Source: Streptomyces nymphaeiformis
GTDB lineage: Bacteria; Actinomycetota; Actinomycetes; Streptomycetales; Streptomycetaceae
DNA: 64,000 bases
Assembly (NCBI RefSeq): GCF_014203895.1
Contig: NZ_JACHJY010000004.1
Coordinates: forward strand, 558,001-622,000
Reading direction: 5' to 3'
How positions within the stretch are numbered: the first letter of the stretch is position 1; each line of letters starts with the position of its first letter. Under the pieces are notes generated by a model. The model did not search any database. It was not told the origin of the DNA and saw nothing but the letters and a program-made list of their open reading frames with translations. The translations under genes were made by a program, and so were the position numbers. Shown here in pieces: positions 44,389 to 51,860 of this stretch.

Positions 44389-45150
44389 TCAGGCCGACAG
44401 GGCCGCGTGTGCGGCGGTGGCGAGCGGCAGGGCGATGCCGAGCCGGGTGCGGAGCTGGACTGCGGTGATGGGTTCGCCGTGTGCGGCCAGGTGGGATGCG
44501 GCGATGGTGCGGGCCGCGTTCATCAGCGGCTCCGGCACGGCAGGGGCCGCCTGAGCCGGTGCGGGTTTCACCATGGGGGCCGGTGCGGTAATAGCGACCG
44601 GGGCCGGGACGGCGAGGGGGGCCGGGGGTTCGGCGATGGGTTCCACGACGGGTTCCGCCACGGCCAGGACCGGCTGGATGTCCGGCTCAGGCTCCGGTGC
44701 CGTGACCGTTTCAGCCACCGGGACCGGCGCGGGACTCGGGGCGGTGGGAGTGACGGAGTGGAAGTGCCGCAGCAGGGTAGGGCCCACCGCGCCCCAGCCG
44801 AGCAGGAGGAGCGGGGCCACGCTGTCAAGGGCGGCCCGTCCGTAGTGTCCGGCCAGGATCGGGTGCGCGGTGTTGAGGGCGAGAGTCAGCAGGCCGGACA
44901 GGTGCATGAGGCGAGTCGCCGAGCGCAGCTCGCCGGCCGGGACTCTGCGCAGGGACAGGGAGCGCAGTGCGACCAGGAGCCCGACCACCGACAGGTCCAC
45001 CATGGGCGCGATCAGCGGAGCGATGGGGGCCGGGACTCCGAGACGCAGGGCCAGGGCCCAGACGTTCCCGAAGGAGAACACGAACGCCAGGGCGGCGATC
45101 AAGATCATCACAACGGTGATGGTGCGCTGCGTCGTCCGGTCTTCCGTCAA
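44389..45150 (-). CDS. spdB: SpdB-like DUF2637 membrane protein (253 aa)
   Basis: Four transmembrane helices in the first 125 residues (TITVVMILIAALAFVFSFGN; PLIAPMVDLSVVGLLVALRS; HLSGLLTLALNTAHPIL; SVAPLLLLGWGAVGPTLL), then a Pro/Ala/Val-rich linker and a short C-terminal helix-turn-helix-like domain (ASHLAAHGEPITAVQLRTRL). DUF2637 proteins assist intramycelial plasmid spread. The start is TTG 45150, supported by an exceptionally strong AAAGGAGGTG eight bases upstream; the GTG right after this site is in another frame. Confidence 0.88.
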   Translation of the reverse strand: MTEDRTTQRTITVVMILIAALAFVFSFGNVWALALRLGVPAPIAPLIAPMVDLSVVGLLVALRSLSLRRVPAGELRSATRLMHLSGLLTLALNTAHPILAGHYGRAALDSVAPLLLLGWGAVGPTLLRHFHSVTPTAPSPAPVPVAETVTAPEPEPDIQPVLAVAEPVVEPIAEPPAPLAVPAPVAITAPAPMVKPAPAQAAPAVPEPLMNAARTIAASHLAAHGEPITAVQLRTRLGIALPLATAAHAALSA

Positions 45151-45201
45151 CGTTATTCACCTCCTTTCCGAGGGAGTTGGGTACGGATTGGAGTCCAGGG
45201 T

Positions 45202-46608
45202 TCAGGCTGCGGCGGGGGCGTCGTCCTCCGGAGGCTCGTCCTTGCGCAGGCTGGGCGGGGTCAGGTTGGCCAGCAGTTCGGTCGGGTCCTGGGTGAGGTG
45301 GGCGGTGAGCTTGGCGACGGCGGCGGCGTGGGCGGGGTCGAGGTAGGGGGTGCGGACGCGGACGAAGCCGGGGCGTCCTTCGGCGGCCATGGAGGCGACG
45401 CCTACGTACTGGGATCCCTGGAGGTTGATCGGGTCCATGTCTGGCCAGTTGCGGATGTCGTCCCCGAGCGCGGCGACGGATGCTTCGGTGGTGCGCTGGT
45501 AGAAGGACAGGGCGGCGCTGCACACGTCCCGGATCGAGGTGGGGATGGCGTCGCCGGTCGCCTTCTGGGTGGCCGGCACCGTGTAGATCCCGACCGACCG
45601 GCCGCCCTTGACGAGCAGACCCGTCAGGCGGATGTTCTCCGCCGCGAGGGCGGCCAGTGCGCGGGTCTCCTTGTCGCTGCCCTTGTGGTCGTGGAAGAAG
45701 GTGTGCGACTCGTCGATGACGGCGAACACCAGTGGCCACTGTTCGCTGGGGCCGACGTTCCACATGTTCGACGTGCCCAGCACCGTCCGGGCCATCGTGG
45801 CGCGGTCGTGCAGCAGCTTGACCAGCCGCCGCAGCAGCGCGTTGGCCTCCCGCAGGTCATGACCGGCGTGCGCGAACACACGGGGCAGTACGTCTGCGTA
45901 GTCACCGTGGGCGGCGTCGGACACCTTGCCGTCGATCACCGCGAACTGCACGGCCGGGGACGGCCCGAAGTAGGAGACCAGCGCGGTGAGCAGGTTGGAC
46001 TTGCCGCCGCCGACACCACCCGCGACCACCGCCCCCGACTTGTTCTTGAGCTCGATGTGGACCGGGGCGCCGTACTCGTCCCGGCCGACCGGCCACACCG
46101 TCAAGTCGGCGGGCGGCTCACCGGTCGGCACGTACTGGATGTGGCCGGTCAACGGGTCGCGACGGATCGCCCGCAGAGTCGCCAGGCCCGGCTTGCCCGC
46201 CTCGACGGCGACCCGGACGCAGCCCCAGGCATCGGCCAGGAACCGGGCCTTGTCCTGGAGTTCCTTGATCCCGACCTTCGGCAGCAGCTTGACGTGGACG
46301 ATCACTCCGTACTGGTCCGGCTGCGTCTTGATCACCGGGACCAGTTCGCGCGGCTTGGGCTCCGGAGCGTTCGTGCCCGTGGTGAGGGAGGACAGCCAGG
46401 GCGGGGTGCGGTCGGTGACCGACAGGCCGGCCATCTTCGCCAGCCGCGTCCACGTCATCCGGATCTTCACGGCCTGCCGGATGCTCCGGCGCATCTCCTT
46501 GTCCGCCCGCATGTAGCGGACCGTCTTGACCATCGCCCACGCCGTCAGCAGCACGACGCAGACCACCATCACCACCGGCAGCAAGCCGAAGACCTGTTCC
46601 ACGTTCAT
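45202..46608 (-). CDS. traSA: FtsK/SpoIIIE-type conjugative DNA translocase TraB-like (468 aa)
   Basis: Single-protein conjugation motor that moves double-stranded element DNA between mycelia. Two N-terminal hydrophobic segments (LLPVVMVVCVVLLTAWAMV first) anchor it. The ATPase core holds Walker A VAGGVGGGKSN and Walker B PLVFAVIDESHTFF, and a C-terminal domain probably recognises clt repeats. ATG 46608 overlaps the upstream stop (ATGA). One such protein is sufficient for transfer in Streptomyces elements; no relaxase is expected. Confidence 0.94.
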   Translation of the reverse strand: MNVEQVFGLLPVVMVVCVVLLTAWAMVKTVRYMRADKEMRRSIRQAVKIRMTWTRLAKMAGLSVTDRTPPWLSSLTTGTNAPEPKPRELVPVIKTQPDQYGVIVHVKLLPKVGIKELQDKARFLADAWGCVRVAVEAGKPGLATLRAIRRDPLTGHIQYVPTGEPPADLTVWPVGRDEYGAPVHIELKNKSGAVVAGGVGGGKSNLLTALVSYFGPSPAVQFAVIDGKVSDAAHGDYADVLPRVFAHAGHDLREANALLRRLVKLLHDRATMARTVLGTSNMWNVGPSEQWPLVFAVIDESHTFFHDHKGSDKETRALAALAAENIRLTGLLVKGGRSVGIYTVPATQKATGDAIPTSIRDVCSAALSFYQRTTEASVAALGDDIRNWPDMDPINLQGSQYVGVASMAAEGRPGFVRVRTPYLDPAHAAAVAKLTAHLTQDPTELLANLTPPSLRKDEPPEDDAPAAA

Positions 46609-47009
46609 CGAACCCTCCCCGAATTCTTCTTCACGTCCTCGATGGACACCCTGATGTCCTGTCCGGCCTCAAGCCGTGCCAGAAGTGCGGTGGCCAGTGC
46701 CCGCCGCTTGGATCCCAGTGGCAGACCCGCCCCGTCGGACGCGGACCGCAGCAGGTCCCACAGTGCGCGAGTGCGCTCGCTGATCTGTTCGGAGTACAGG
46801 AACCAGTGGAGCGTCAGCTCCAGGTGCTCCAGGTCCTGCTCATCGCCGAGCTCGGGATACCCGTGCGCCCGCAGCACAGCGTGCACGTCCATCAGCAGCC
46901 GCTCGCTGAACCGGGGGTCTCCCTCCTCGGGGAGAAGGACCGGGTAACCGGGAACCTCCGGGGTACCGGCCTCCCGAGCGGGGCCGTTGTTGATCTCTTC
47001 CGGAGTCAT
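46605..47009 (-). CDS. Small AICE protein, paralogue A (134 aa)
   Basis: Acidic helical protein of unknown function. DVHAVLRAHGYPELGDEQD and the C-terminal DIRVSIEDVKKNSGRVR correspond to matching segments of the next gene upstream (DVLAVFTAHGIELDPIARM; DIKASIEDMNEQRKGRAR), so the two are diverged tandem copies. It overlaps tra by ATGA and the upstream gene by ATGA, and has GGGGAGGG before ATG 47009. Its place between the conserved 135-aa gene and tra implies a transfer or replication role. Confidence 0.82.
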   Translation of the reverse strand: MTPEEINNGPAREAGTPEVPGYPVLLPEEGDPRFSERLLMDVHAVLRAHGYPELGDEQDLEHLELTLHWFLYSEQISERTRALWDLLRSASDGAGLPLGSKRRALATALLARLEAGQDIRVSIEDVKKNSGRVR

Positions 47010-47251
47010 CGTGCCCTCCCCTTCCGTTGCTCGTTCATGTCCTCGATGGACGCCTTGATGTCCGCGCAGATCCCGTAGCCGTAGACCGACATCCGGGCCT
47101 CATGGACCGCGCGGGAGACGTGCATCCGGGCGATCGGGTCCAGTTCGATCCCGTGGGCCGTGAAGACAGCCAGCACGTCAGCGGAGAGGGACGAGGGCCC
47201 GTCGCCGCCGCCGGGCGGAGTGGTCGAACCCCGCCCGGCAGTGGCGCCCAT
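47006..47251 (-). CDS. Small AICE protein, paralogue B (81 aa)
   Basis: Shorter relative of the 134-aa protein at 46605-47009 with the same central A-H-G motif and the same C-terminal (D)I-x-x-S-I-E-D signature; it lacks the middle helical region. ATG 47251 overlaps the upstream TAA (TAATG). No known domain. Confidence 0.8.
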   Translation of the reverse strand: MGATAGRGSTTPPGGGDGPSSLSADVLAVFTAHGIELDPIARMHVSRAVHEARMSVYGYGICADIKASIEDMNEQRKGRAR

Positions 47252-47658
47252 TACGCGACCTTCTTGACCGCAGCGGCCGACTCGGAGACCGTCTCGACCG
47301 GAGCGGCAGGCGCGGCCATGGCGGGGGCCTGGACCAGCTCCAGGCGCGAGACCCGGTAGGCGACGCCGTCGGAGAGGCTCCCGTTGAAGATGCGGGCCCA
47401 CGGGGTGGCGATCAGGTCCACCGGACGAACCATGACGCCCGGCACCAGACCCGCGGGGACACCGGACACCGGCACGGTGATCTTGAGGATCTCGGCACGA
47501 CCCTCCGACATCTGCATCACCGTGACCGTGTGGAGGACCTCCCCCGTGTCGCGGTCGGTCGCGATCTCCCCCGTCTCCGGGTTCTTGATCTTCGGGGTGT
47601 CGCCGGTACCGGTGATGTAGATGTCGGTCGGCTTGACGAGGACCGGGATACGAGCCAT
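47251..47658 (-). CDS. Conserved AICE protein, first gene of the rep/tra operon (135 aa)
   Basis: Beta-rich protein (PVLVKPTDIYITGTGDTPKI; LHTVTVMQMSEGRAEILKIT) of a kind commonly found immediately upstream of tra in Streptomyces elements; biochemical function unknown to me. ATG 47658 has AGGAG eight bases upstream; the frame extending to 47733 crosses the promoter and is discarded. It is the first gene transcribed from the 47705-47733 promoter. Confidence 0.85.
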   Translation of the reverse strand: MARIPVLVKPTDIYITGTGDTPKIKNPETGEIATDRDTGEVLHTVTVMQMSEGRAEILKITVPVSGVPAGLVPGVMVRPVDLIATPWARIFNGSLSDGVAYRVSRLELVQAPAMAAPAAPVETVSESAAAVKKVA

Positions 47659-47704
47659 GCGTTCACTCCTGTGATTCGGGGCCCTGGTGAGCCCGACGAG
47701 GCAG

Positions 47705-47733
47705 AAAGTATCTCGCCCAGCTAGCCGGGTCAA
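47705..47733 (-). promoter_or_regulatory. Promoter of the rep/tra/int operon
   Basis: On the minus strand, TTGACC (47728-47733) and TACTTT (47705-47710) are separated by exactly 17 bp, a good sigma-70/HrdB-type promoter. An imperfect GCTAGC palindrome (47717-47730) lies in the spacer, so a repressor bound there would block RNA polymerase. Confidence 0.75.
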
Positions 47734-47750
47734 GTTAATAGAAGTGAGCG

Positions 47751-47772
47751 ACCTAGCTATGTATAGCTAGGT
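47751..47772. promoter_or_regulatory. Operator of the GntR repressor (perfect 9-bp inverted repeat)
   Basis: ACCTAGCTA-TGTA-TAGCTAGGT, with 9-bp perfect arms. Related TAGC/GCTA sites lie at 47717-47730 and 47802-47812, giving three probable binding sites in the 174-bp divergent control region between the rep/tra operon and the GntR gene. Autoregulation plus tra repression is the known KorSA scheme of pSAM2. Confidence 0.75.
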
Positions 47773-47832
47773 GGGTTGGCTTCACTTGGCAGAACACGGG
47801 GTAGCTGGGCTAGGGGCCGCTACCCTGGGACC

Positions 47833-48420
47833 ATGACGAAACGGCCCTCCAGCGACACGCGACCGCCCTACCGGCGGATGGCGGACGTGCTGCGCGACGA
47901 GATCGAGCGGGGTGTCCTGAAGCCCGGCCAGCAGCTCCCCTCCCACCGCGAACTGCAAGAGCGCTTCGAGGTCGCCAACATGACCGCCCGCAGCGCACTG
48001 CGCGTCCTGCGGGACGAGGGCCTGATCCACACCGTGCAGGGCCGGGGCAGTTTCGTCCTCTCACCCCAGGCCGAAGAGGCCGGCGACGCCGAACGCCCGG
48101 GCGAGCCCGCCAGCGGCTACACCCCGCCGGCCTGGTACACAACGCCGATCGGCCGCAAAGAAGTGTGGGCCCGTCCCGGAAGCCCGCCCTCACTGCGAGA
48201 CCTGTTCAGGCGCGAGTCGGACACCGGCGAGGCCGAGCCGACCACGCAGCGAGCGGAACCGCCGGCCACCGGCGAGCCGGGAACGCTGACCCGCCCGGAC
48301 GCCAGCCCGGAGTTCAACGCCCTGGCCCGCCAGGTGGAAACTCTCACGCAGCAGGTCGGCCAGCTTGAGCAGCTTTTCCGGCAGGTTCTTGAGGCAGTGC
48401 AGAAGCCGGACCCGTCATAA
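47833..48420 (+). CDS. GntR-family repressor, KorSA-like (195 aa)
   Basis: N-terminal GntR winged helix (YRRMADVLRDEIERGVLKPG; LPSHRELQERFEVANMTARS; LRVLRDEGLIHTVQGRGSFV) with a Pro-rich linker and a C-terminal coiled coil (LARQVETLTQQVGQLEQLFR) for dimerisation, without the usual UTRA or FCD effector domain. That simple build matches AICE Kor repressors. ATG 47833 is preferred to an upstream start at 47776. It faces the rep/tra operon across the GCTA-rich operators. Confidence 0.9.
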   Translation: MTKRPSSDTRPPYRRMADVLRDEIERGVLKPGQQLPSHRELQERFEVANMTARSALRVLRDEGLIHTVQGRGSFVLSPQAEEAGDAERPGEPASGYTPPAWYTTPIGRKEVWARPGSPPSLRDLFRRESDTGEAEPTTQRAEPPATGEPGTLTRPDASPEFNALARQVETLTQQVGQLEQLFRQVLEAVQKPDPS

Positions 48421-48526
48421 CGCCCAGCACGCTCGCCACCTCTTCCGCCAACTGGGCCAAGCGCTCCGTTTGCTCGCCCAACCGAGCCAGATACCCGGCC
48501 AGTTCCTGCTGCTCCCGCTCGTTCAT
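48344..48526 (-). CDS. Possible small coiled-coil protein (60 aa)
   Basis: MNEREQQELAGYLARLGEQT followed by ERLAQLAEEVASVLGVM is a heptad-like helical segment. ATG 48526 follows GGTGGAA. Its 3' end overlaps the 3' end of the convergent repressor gene by 77 bp, which also encodes a coiled coil, so this may be partly a mirror of that sequence. Weak call. Confidence 0.4.
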   Translation of the reverse strand: MNEREQQELAGYLARLGEQTERLAQLAEEVASVLGVMTGPASALPQEPAGKAAQAGRPAA

Positions 48527-48774
48527 TTCCACCCGTTCGTCGTCGTGCCGTTGTTGCGTGTCGAGGCCGGCCAACCGCCGGAGGTTTGCCCAGCGGTGAT
48601 CCGCCGGCGGATCAGGGCTTGCCCGTGCCGTGCCGCAAGCCGTCACCGCGGCCGTTGAGCCAGGTTTACCGGCCGGACCGGACAGGTGCGAGGGCCATGG
48701 CCCAACGCTCCCGCCGGGTGGGCAGAAACCTTCCTTCACGTCCCGCCGTACGGGCGTGGACCTCTTCTGTGTCC

Positions 48775-49146
48775 TCATGCCGCTTGTCCTTCCAGCCGTC
48801 CGGCTCGCACATCAAGGGTCTGGAGAATCGCCGGTTTGGCTAACCGGCGATCGTCGGCTATATTTCGCCGCCCCGGTTTCAGGGATCGCCTATAGAGGTC
48901 GGTTTCCCGGGGTGTGTGTGACCCCGAGTGAATGTGACGCCGATCACCTCTCACCTCTTCCGCGTCTAGCGCCTCCGGACCCTCCATGGCATGCGACAGC
49001 AGGCCATCGAAAGCCGACACCTTCGCCGCGACGAATCGCTCCCTGCACTGGGGACAGGTGCCGAAAAGCCCTACCGGTGTGACACCGCCACGTTGTGACC
49101 TGAGCCACATTTCGCCAGGTGGGCCGTCGACTTTTTCGCAGGCCAT
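48775..49146 (-). CDS. Possible small zinc-ribbon protein (123 aa)
   Basis: Contains F-G-T-C-P-Q-C-R-E-R-F (a CxxC knuckle) followed by KVSAFDGLLSHAMEGPEALD; the C-terminal third is basic and looks less protein-like. The first 70 codons show chromosome-like bias. No homologue recognised. ATG 49146 assumed. Confidence 0.4.
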   Translation of the reverse strand: MACEKVDGPPGEMWLRSQRGGVTPVGLFGTCPQCRERFVAAKVSAFDGLLSHAMEGPEALDAEEVRGDRRHIHSGSHTPRETDLYRRSLKPGRRNIADDRRLAKPAILQTLDVRAGRLEGQAA

Positions 49147-49864
49147 AACGATGCAACGGTCAGCCTGTGGATATCTTTCAGCGATCCCGCGAGCAGACCG
49201 GCATGAAGCGACTGATTACGAGCTGATCGGGGCGAAGCATGGCAAACAGCCACTCCCTACCGGCCGAAGTCGCCGAAGGGGTGAGCTGTCCAAAGTTTCT
49301 TTACTGGATCAAGGTGGCCCGCTGGCGCGGGCCGCGCGGCGCGGCGGCCCCAGGCCGCCGCTGGCTCCATGTCTCCGCCACCGCCTGCGACGGCCCCCGC
49401 CCGCTCGCGCCGCAAAAGCCCGAGAAGCGGGCGGCCAGACCCGCGAAGAACCCTGCCAGCCGCCCGACGGCGAGCGCGGCCAGGAGGAGCGGGACGCATG
49501 CCAAGTCCGCACCGATCACCGTGGATTGCCGTTCAACCAGCTGTGGCTGGGGCGGCCGGCCTCCACGGCTTTACCCACCTGTTCGGGCCGGGGCCCGCGT
49601 CGGGCAAGTCCAGGGGGCCACTCGTTCAAATTCCGGGCAGGGGCAAAGCCTGCCCGAGTTGCCGGGCCAGCGTACGGCCCCCTGAACATGCCCGACCCCA
49701 ACCCGAACAGGACACCGGCCAAAGCCGCTCCGGCTGGCCGCGTGGAAACCCGCGCCTGCATGAGCGAACGGCCAGAGCGTGGGCGGTGGTTGGCGCGTGA
49801 AGACTCCGACACTCAGGGCGGGCGCCGGGAGCACGGGGGGACGGGTGCGTGTCGGAGCCCGGAA
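49147..49864. other. Gene-poor control region of the AICE with a possible small membrane protein
   Basis: About 720 bp with no confidently assigned gene. A minus-strand frame at 49301-49519 (72 aa, GTG) begins with a hydrophobic stretch (VPLLLAALAVGRLAGFFAGL) and has high third-position GC, so a small membrane protein is possible. A GC-rich hairpin (GGCCCGC...GCGGGCC near 49315) lies inside. In related elements such regions hold clt or single-strand origins; I cannot identify one here. Confidence 0.4.
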
Positions 49865-50596
49865 CTATCCGCAGGGACCGGAGAAGCCACGCTGCCTTCC
49901 GGACGCTTCCGCGACCCACGTTCGCCAAACGTGGCGCGTGTTCGGCACCTCAGGGCGATCGAGAAGCCAGAGGACATAGCCAGCGTGAAGGCGTGCCCAT
50001 GGGTTGTCCGAGGCGGCGGCCGTGCCGAGCCTGTGGCGGAGATCCTCACCGTCGACTGCTCGTGCGACGCGAACGTACTCGCGGTCCTTGCAGCGATAGG
50101 CCCGCTGGACGACGATCTCGACGAGGTCGATGAGCTTCGCCCTGGTCGGCTGATCATGGTCGGCAACGGCCATGCGGCGGATGAGCGACTGTTTAGTGCC
50201 CCACGCCTTTGCATGCTCTGTCCACTCGCGGGGGAACCGCGCTTCCCACTCCAGGAAGAGAAGCGCATAGGGCAGACTCGGCCCGCGGGCGCCCTCGCCC
50301 ACCCACAGTCCTTCGGGCAGGGAATGGCTACACATGTCTGCGTACACCTCGCGCGCCCGCTTGAAGGCCGGCTCCTGATACTGCTCCTCCGGCCCCAGCG
50401 GCCTCGTGAGATGCCACAGCTCGTTCGATCGGTCGAGAGCAGCCCAGGCATTCCTCCGGGCCCCATCCAGATGCGCGAGTGCCGCCTGTCGCTCAGCGGG
50501 ATCGTCGGCTATGAGGCCGAACGCCCAGCCCAATCGTGCGCGCCAGGCGTCGGCCTCGTCGCTGCCTGAGCCTGCCCCGGCCGCCCCGTTCGTCAT
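49865..50596 (-). CDS. Hypothetical protein (243 aa)
   Basis: Soluble, helical, rich in Trp and charged residues (NAWAALDRSNELWHLTRPLG; LEWEARFPREWTEHAKAWGT). No recognised domain. ATG 50596 (MTNGAAG) is preferred to ATG 50608. Codon usage is that of the chromosome. It lies left of the radical-SAM cluster on the same strand but is separated from the GNAT gene by 140 bp, so membership in that cluster is uncertain. Confidence 0.7.
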   Translation of the reverse strand: MTNGAAGAGSGSDEADAWRARLGWAFGLIADDPAERQAALAHLDGARRNAWAALDRSNELWHLTRPLGPEEQYQEPAFKRAREVYADMCSHSLPEGLWVGEGARGPSLPYALLFLEWEARFPREWTEHAKAWGTKQSLIRRMAVADHDQPTRAKLIDLVEIVVQRAYRCKDREYVRVARAVDGEDLRHRLGTAAASDNPWARLHAGYVLWLLDRPEVPNTRHVWRTWVAEASGRQRGFSGPCG

Positions 50597-50740
50597 GACG
50601 GAGATCATCCCTCAGGCCGCGACGACGTACATCACGTACGCCTACAACACACGGATCGATGGTGACGAGGCGCGGTGATGAGTGGATCACCCGAAAGGCA
50701 CTGGACAGGTTGTGACCGCGCGGCGTCCTGGAACCGGCGG

Positions 50741-51607
50741 TTACGCCGCTGTGGTGTGGGTGAAGCCGAGGGAGGTCAGTCCTTCGGCCTGGCACAGCCG
50801 GTCAGAGGGGCCGTCGACCTCGGTCTGGAGGAGCTGGTAGGCGGCGCCGTGGGCCTGGCCCCAGTGCATCGCGGCCCGCCACAAGACGCGACCTAGTCCC
50901 TGGCCTCGGGCCTCGGGCAGGACAGCGAAGTACTGGGGCATGAGCTGGGGGCGGCCGATTGCGTCGGGGCGTACTTCCATGGGGCCGATCGCGCCCACGA
51001 TGCGGTTTTCGATGGCGGCGGCGAGGACCGGGCCGCACTGGCCGGTCTGCATCTGCGTGTGGAGGAAGGCCAGGCCATCGCCCGCCATGGCCTCGGCGAA
51101 CGGGGCGAAGGTGTTCTGCACAGTGGCCAGCCAGTCGGTCACGGGGCGGACCGGACCGCCGGGATCGTGGCAGGGGCCGGCAGCGAAGTCCTTCAGCTGG
51201 ATGCGGGTACCGCGCGGGTGCGTGGTCTCGGGGCCGAGGGGGCGTACGACCCGGGCGTTGACCACGTCGTGCGCGGCGGCGAGCTTGGCGGCCAGCTCGG
51301 CGGCCTCATCCACGACGCTGTCGCGGAGCCCGTAGGCGAAGACCTTGACGGTGCCGCGTCCGCGTCGGGTCAGGGTGGGAATGAGGGTGTGCTCGGATTG
51401 GTGGACCACGGCTTCGCGGAGGACTTTCTCGTCCTTCTCGCCGCCCCAGCGCCGGTCCTTGTCGTAGGGCAGGAAGCCCCCGGTGTCGGCCGCTCGCAGG
51501 GTGTCCTCGAAGATGCCGACAGTCAGGGCGGCGGGGTGGACGGGACCGAGAGTCGGCACGATCGGTGCGGCCAGTTGGGGCCGGAGCCAGTCCCAGCGGA
51601 AGAACAT
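50741..51607 (-). CDS. GNAT-family N-acetyltransferase of the RiPP-like cluster (288 aa)
   Basis: The C-terminal GNAT fold (about residues 165-288) has the acetyl-CoA loop LPEARGQGLGRVLWRA preceded by beta strand PQYFAVL. The N-terminal 160 residues are an unassigned domain rich in Leu/Val/Pro (VFAYGLRDSVVDEAAELAAK) that may bind the substrate. ATG 51607 has AGGGTG upstream; GTG 51616 is the alternative. It follows the candidate precursor gene across a hairpin (51641-51670) and is transcribed with it. A role in acetylating a modified peptide, or self-resistance, is inference. Confidence 0.82.
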   Translation of the reverse strand: MFFRWDWLRPQLAAPIVPTLGPVHPAALTVGIFEDTLRAADTGGFLPYDKDRRWGGEKDEKVLREAVVHQSEHTLIPTLTRRGRGTVKVFAYGLRDSVVDEAAELAAKLAAAHDVVNARVVRPLGPETTHPRGTRIQLKDFAAGPCHDPGGPVRPVTDWLATVQNTFAPFAEAMAGDGLAFLHTQMQTGQCGPVLAAAIENRIVGAIGPMEVRPDAIGRPQLMPQYFAVLPEARGQGLGRVLWRAAMHWGQAHGAAYQLLQTEVDGPSDRLCQAEGLTSLGFTHTTAA

Positions 51608-51640
51608 GAGCGGCACCCTAGCGGTGGGACGGGCAGGGCT

Positions 51641-51670
51641 CAGGCCCCGACGCGAGTACGCCGGGGCCTG
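51641..51670 (-). terminator. Hairpin between precursor and GNAT genes (possible attenuator)
   Basis: CAGGCCCCG/CGGGGCCTG, 9-bp perfect stem and 12-nt loop, beginning 26 bp after the precursor stop. There is no U-run. Such a partial terminator would keep the precursor more abundant than the downstream enzyme. Confidence 0.65.
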
Positions 51671-51695
51671 AACGGAGTTGACCGGATCGTGTCGG

Positions 51696-51860
51696 TCAGT
51701 GGGGGTTGTCGTCTCCGGCGTCGCAGGAGCACTCCGCGCTCTCCACGATCACGTCGAGGTCCTGGACGGCGGTGATCGACGCGGTTGCGACGGGCGGGGC
51801 CGTGCGGCGGGCCGAGGCCGGCGGGCCGGGGAGGATGGTCACCGGTACGGGCGGGGTCAT
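51696..51860 (-). CDS. Candidate RiPP precursor peptide (54 aa)
   Basis: ATG 51860 overlaps the radical SAM stop (ATGA). The first 30 residues are Pro/Ala/Thr-rich; then comes a leader-like DLDVIVESA and the C-terminus A-E-C-S-C-D-A-G-D-D-N-P-H, which holds the only two cysteines and three aspartates. DLDV-x-V-E resembles the leader motif of Streptomyces FxLD-type lanthipeptide precursors. Size, position next to a SPASM radical SAM gene and a hairpin 26 bp downstream all fit a precursor. The core could receive Cys thioether links (inference). It is too small to be called by most gene finders. Confidence 0.7.
   Translation of the reverse strand: MTPPVPVTILPGPPASARRTAPPVATASITAVQDLDVIVESAECSCDAGDDNPH

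Noticed and set aside
48986..50569. Long plus-strand frame (527 codons) across the AICE control region
   Set aside because: It runs antisense through a better-supported minus-strand gene (49865-50596), and the protein is low complexity without a domain.
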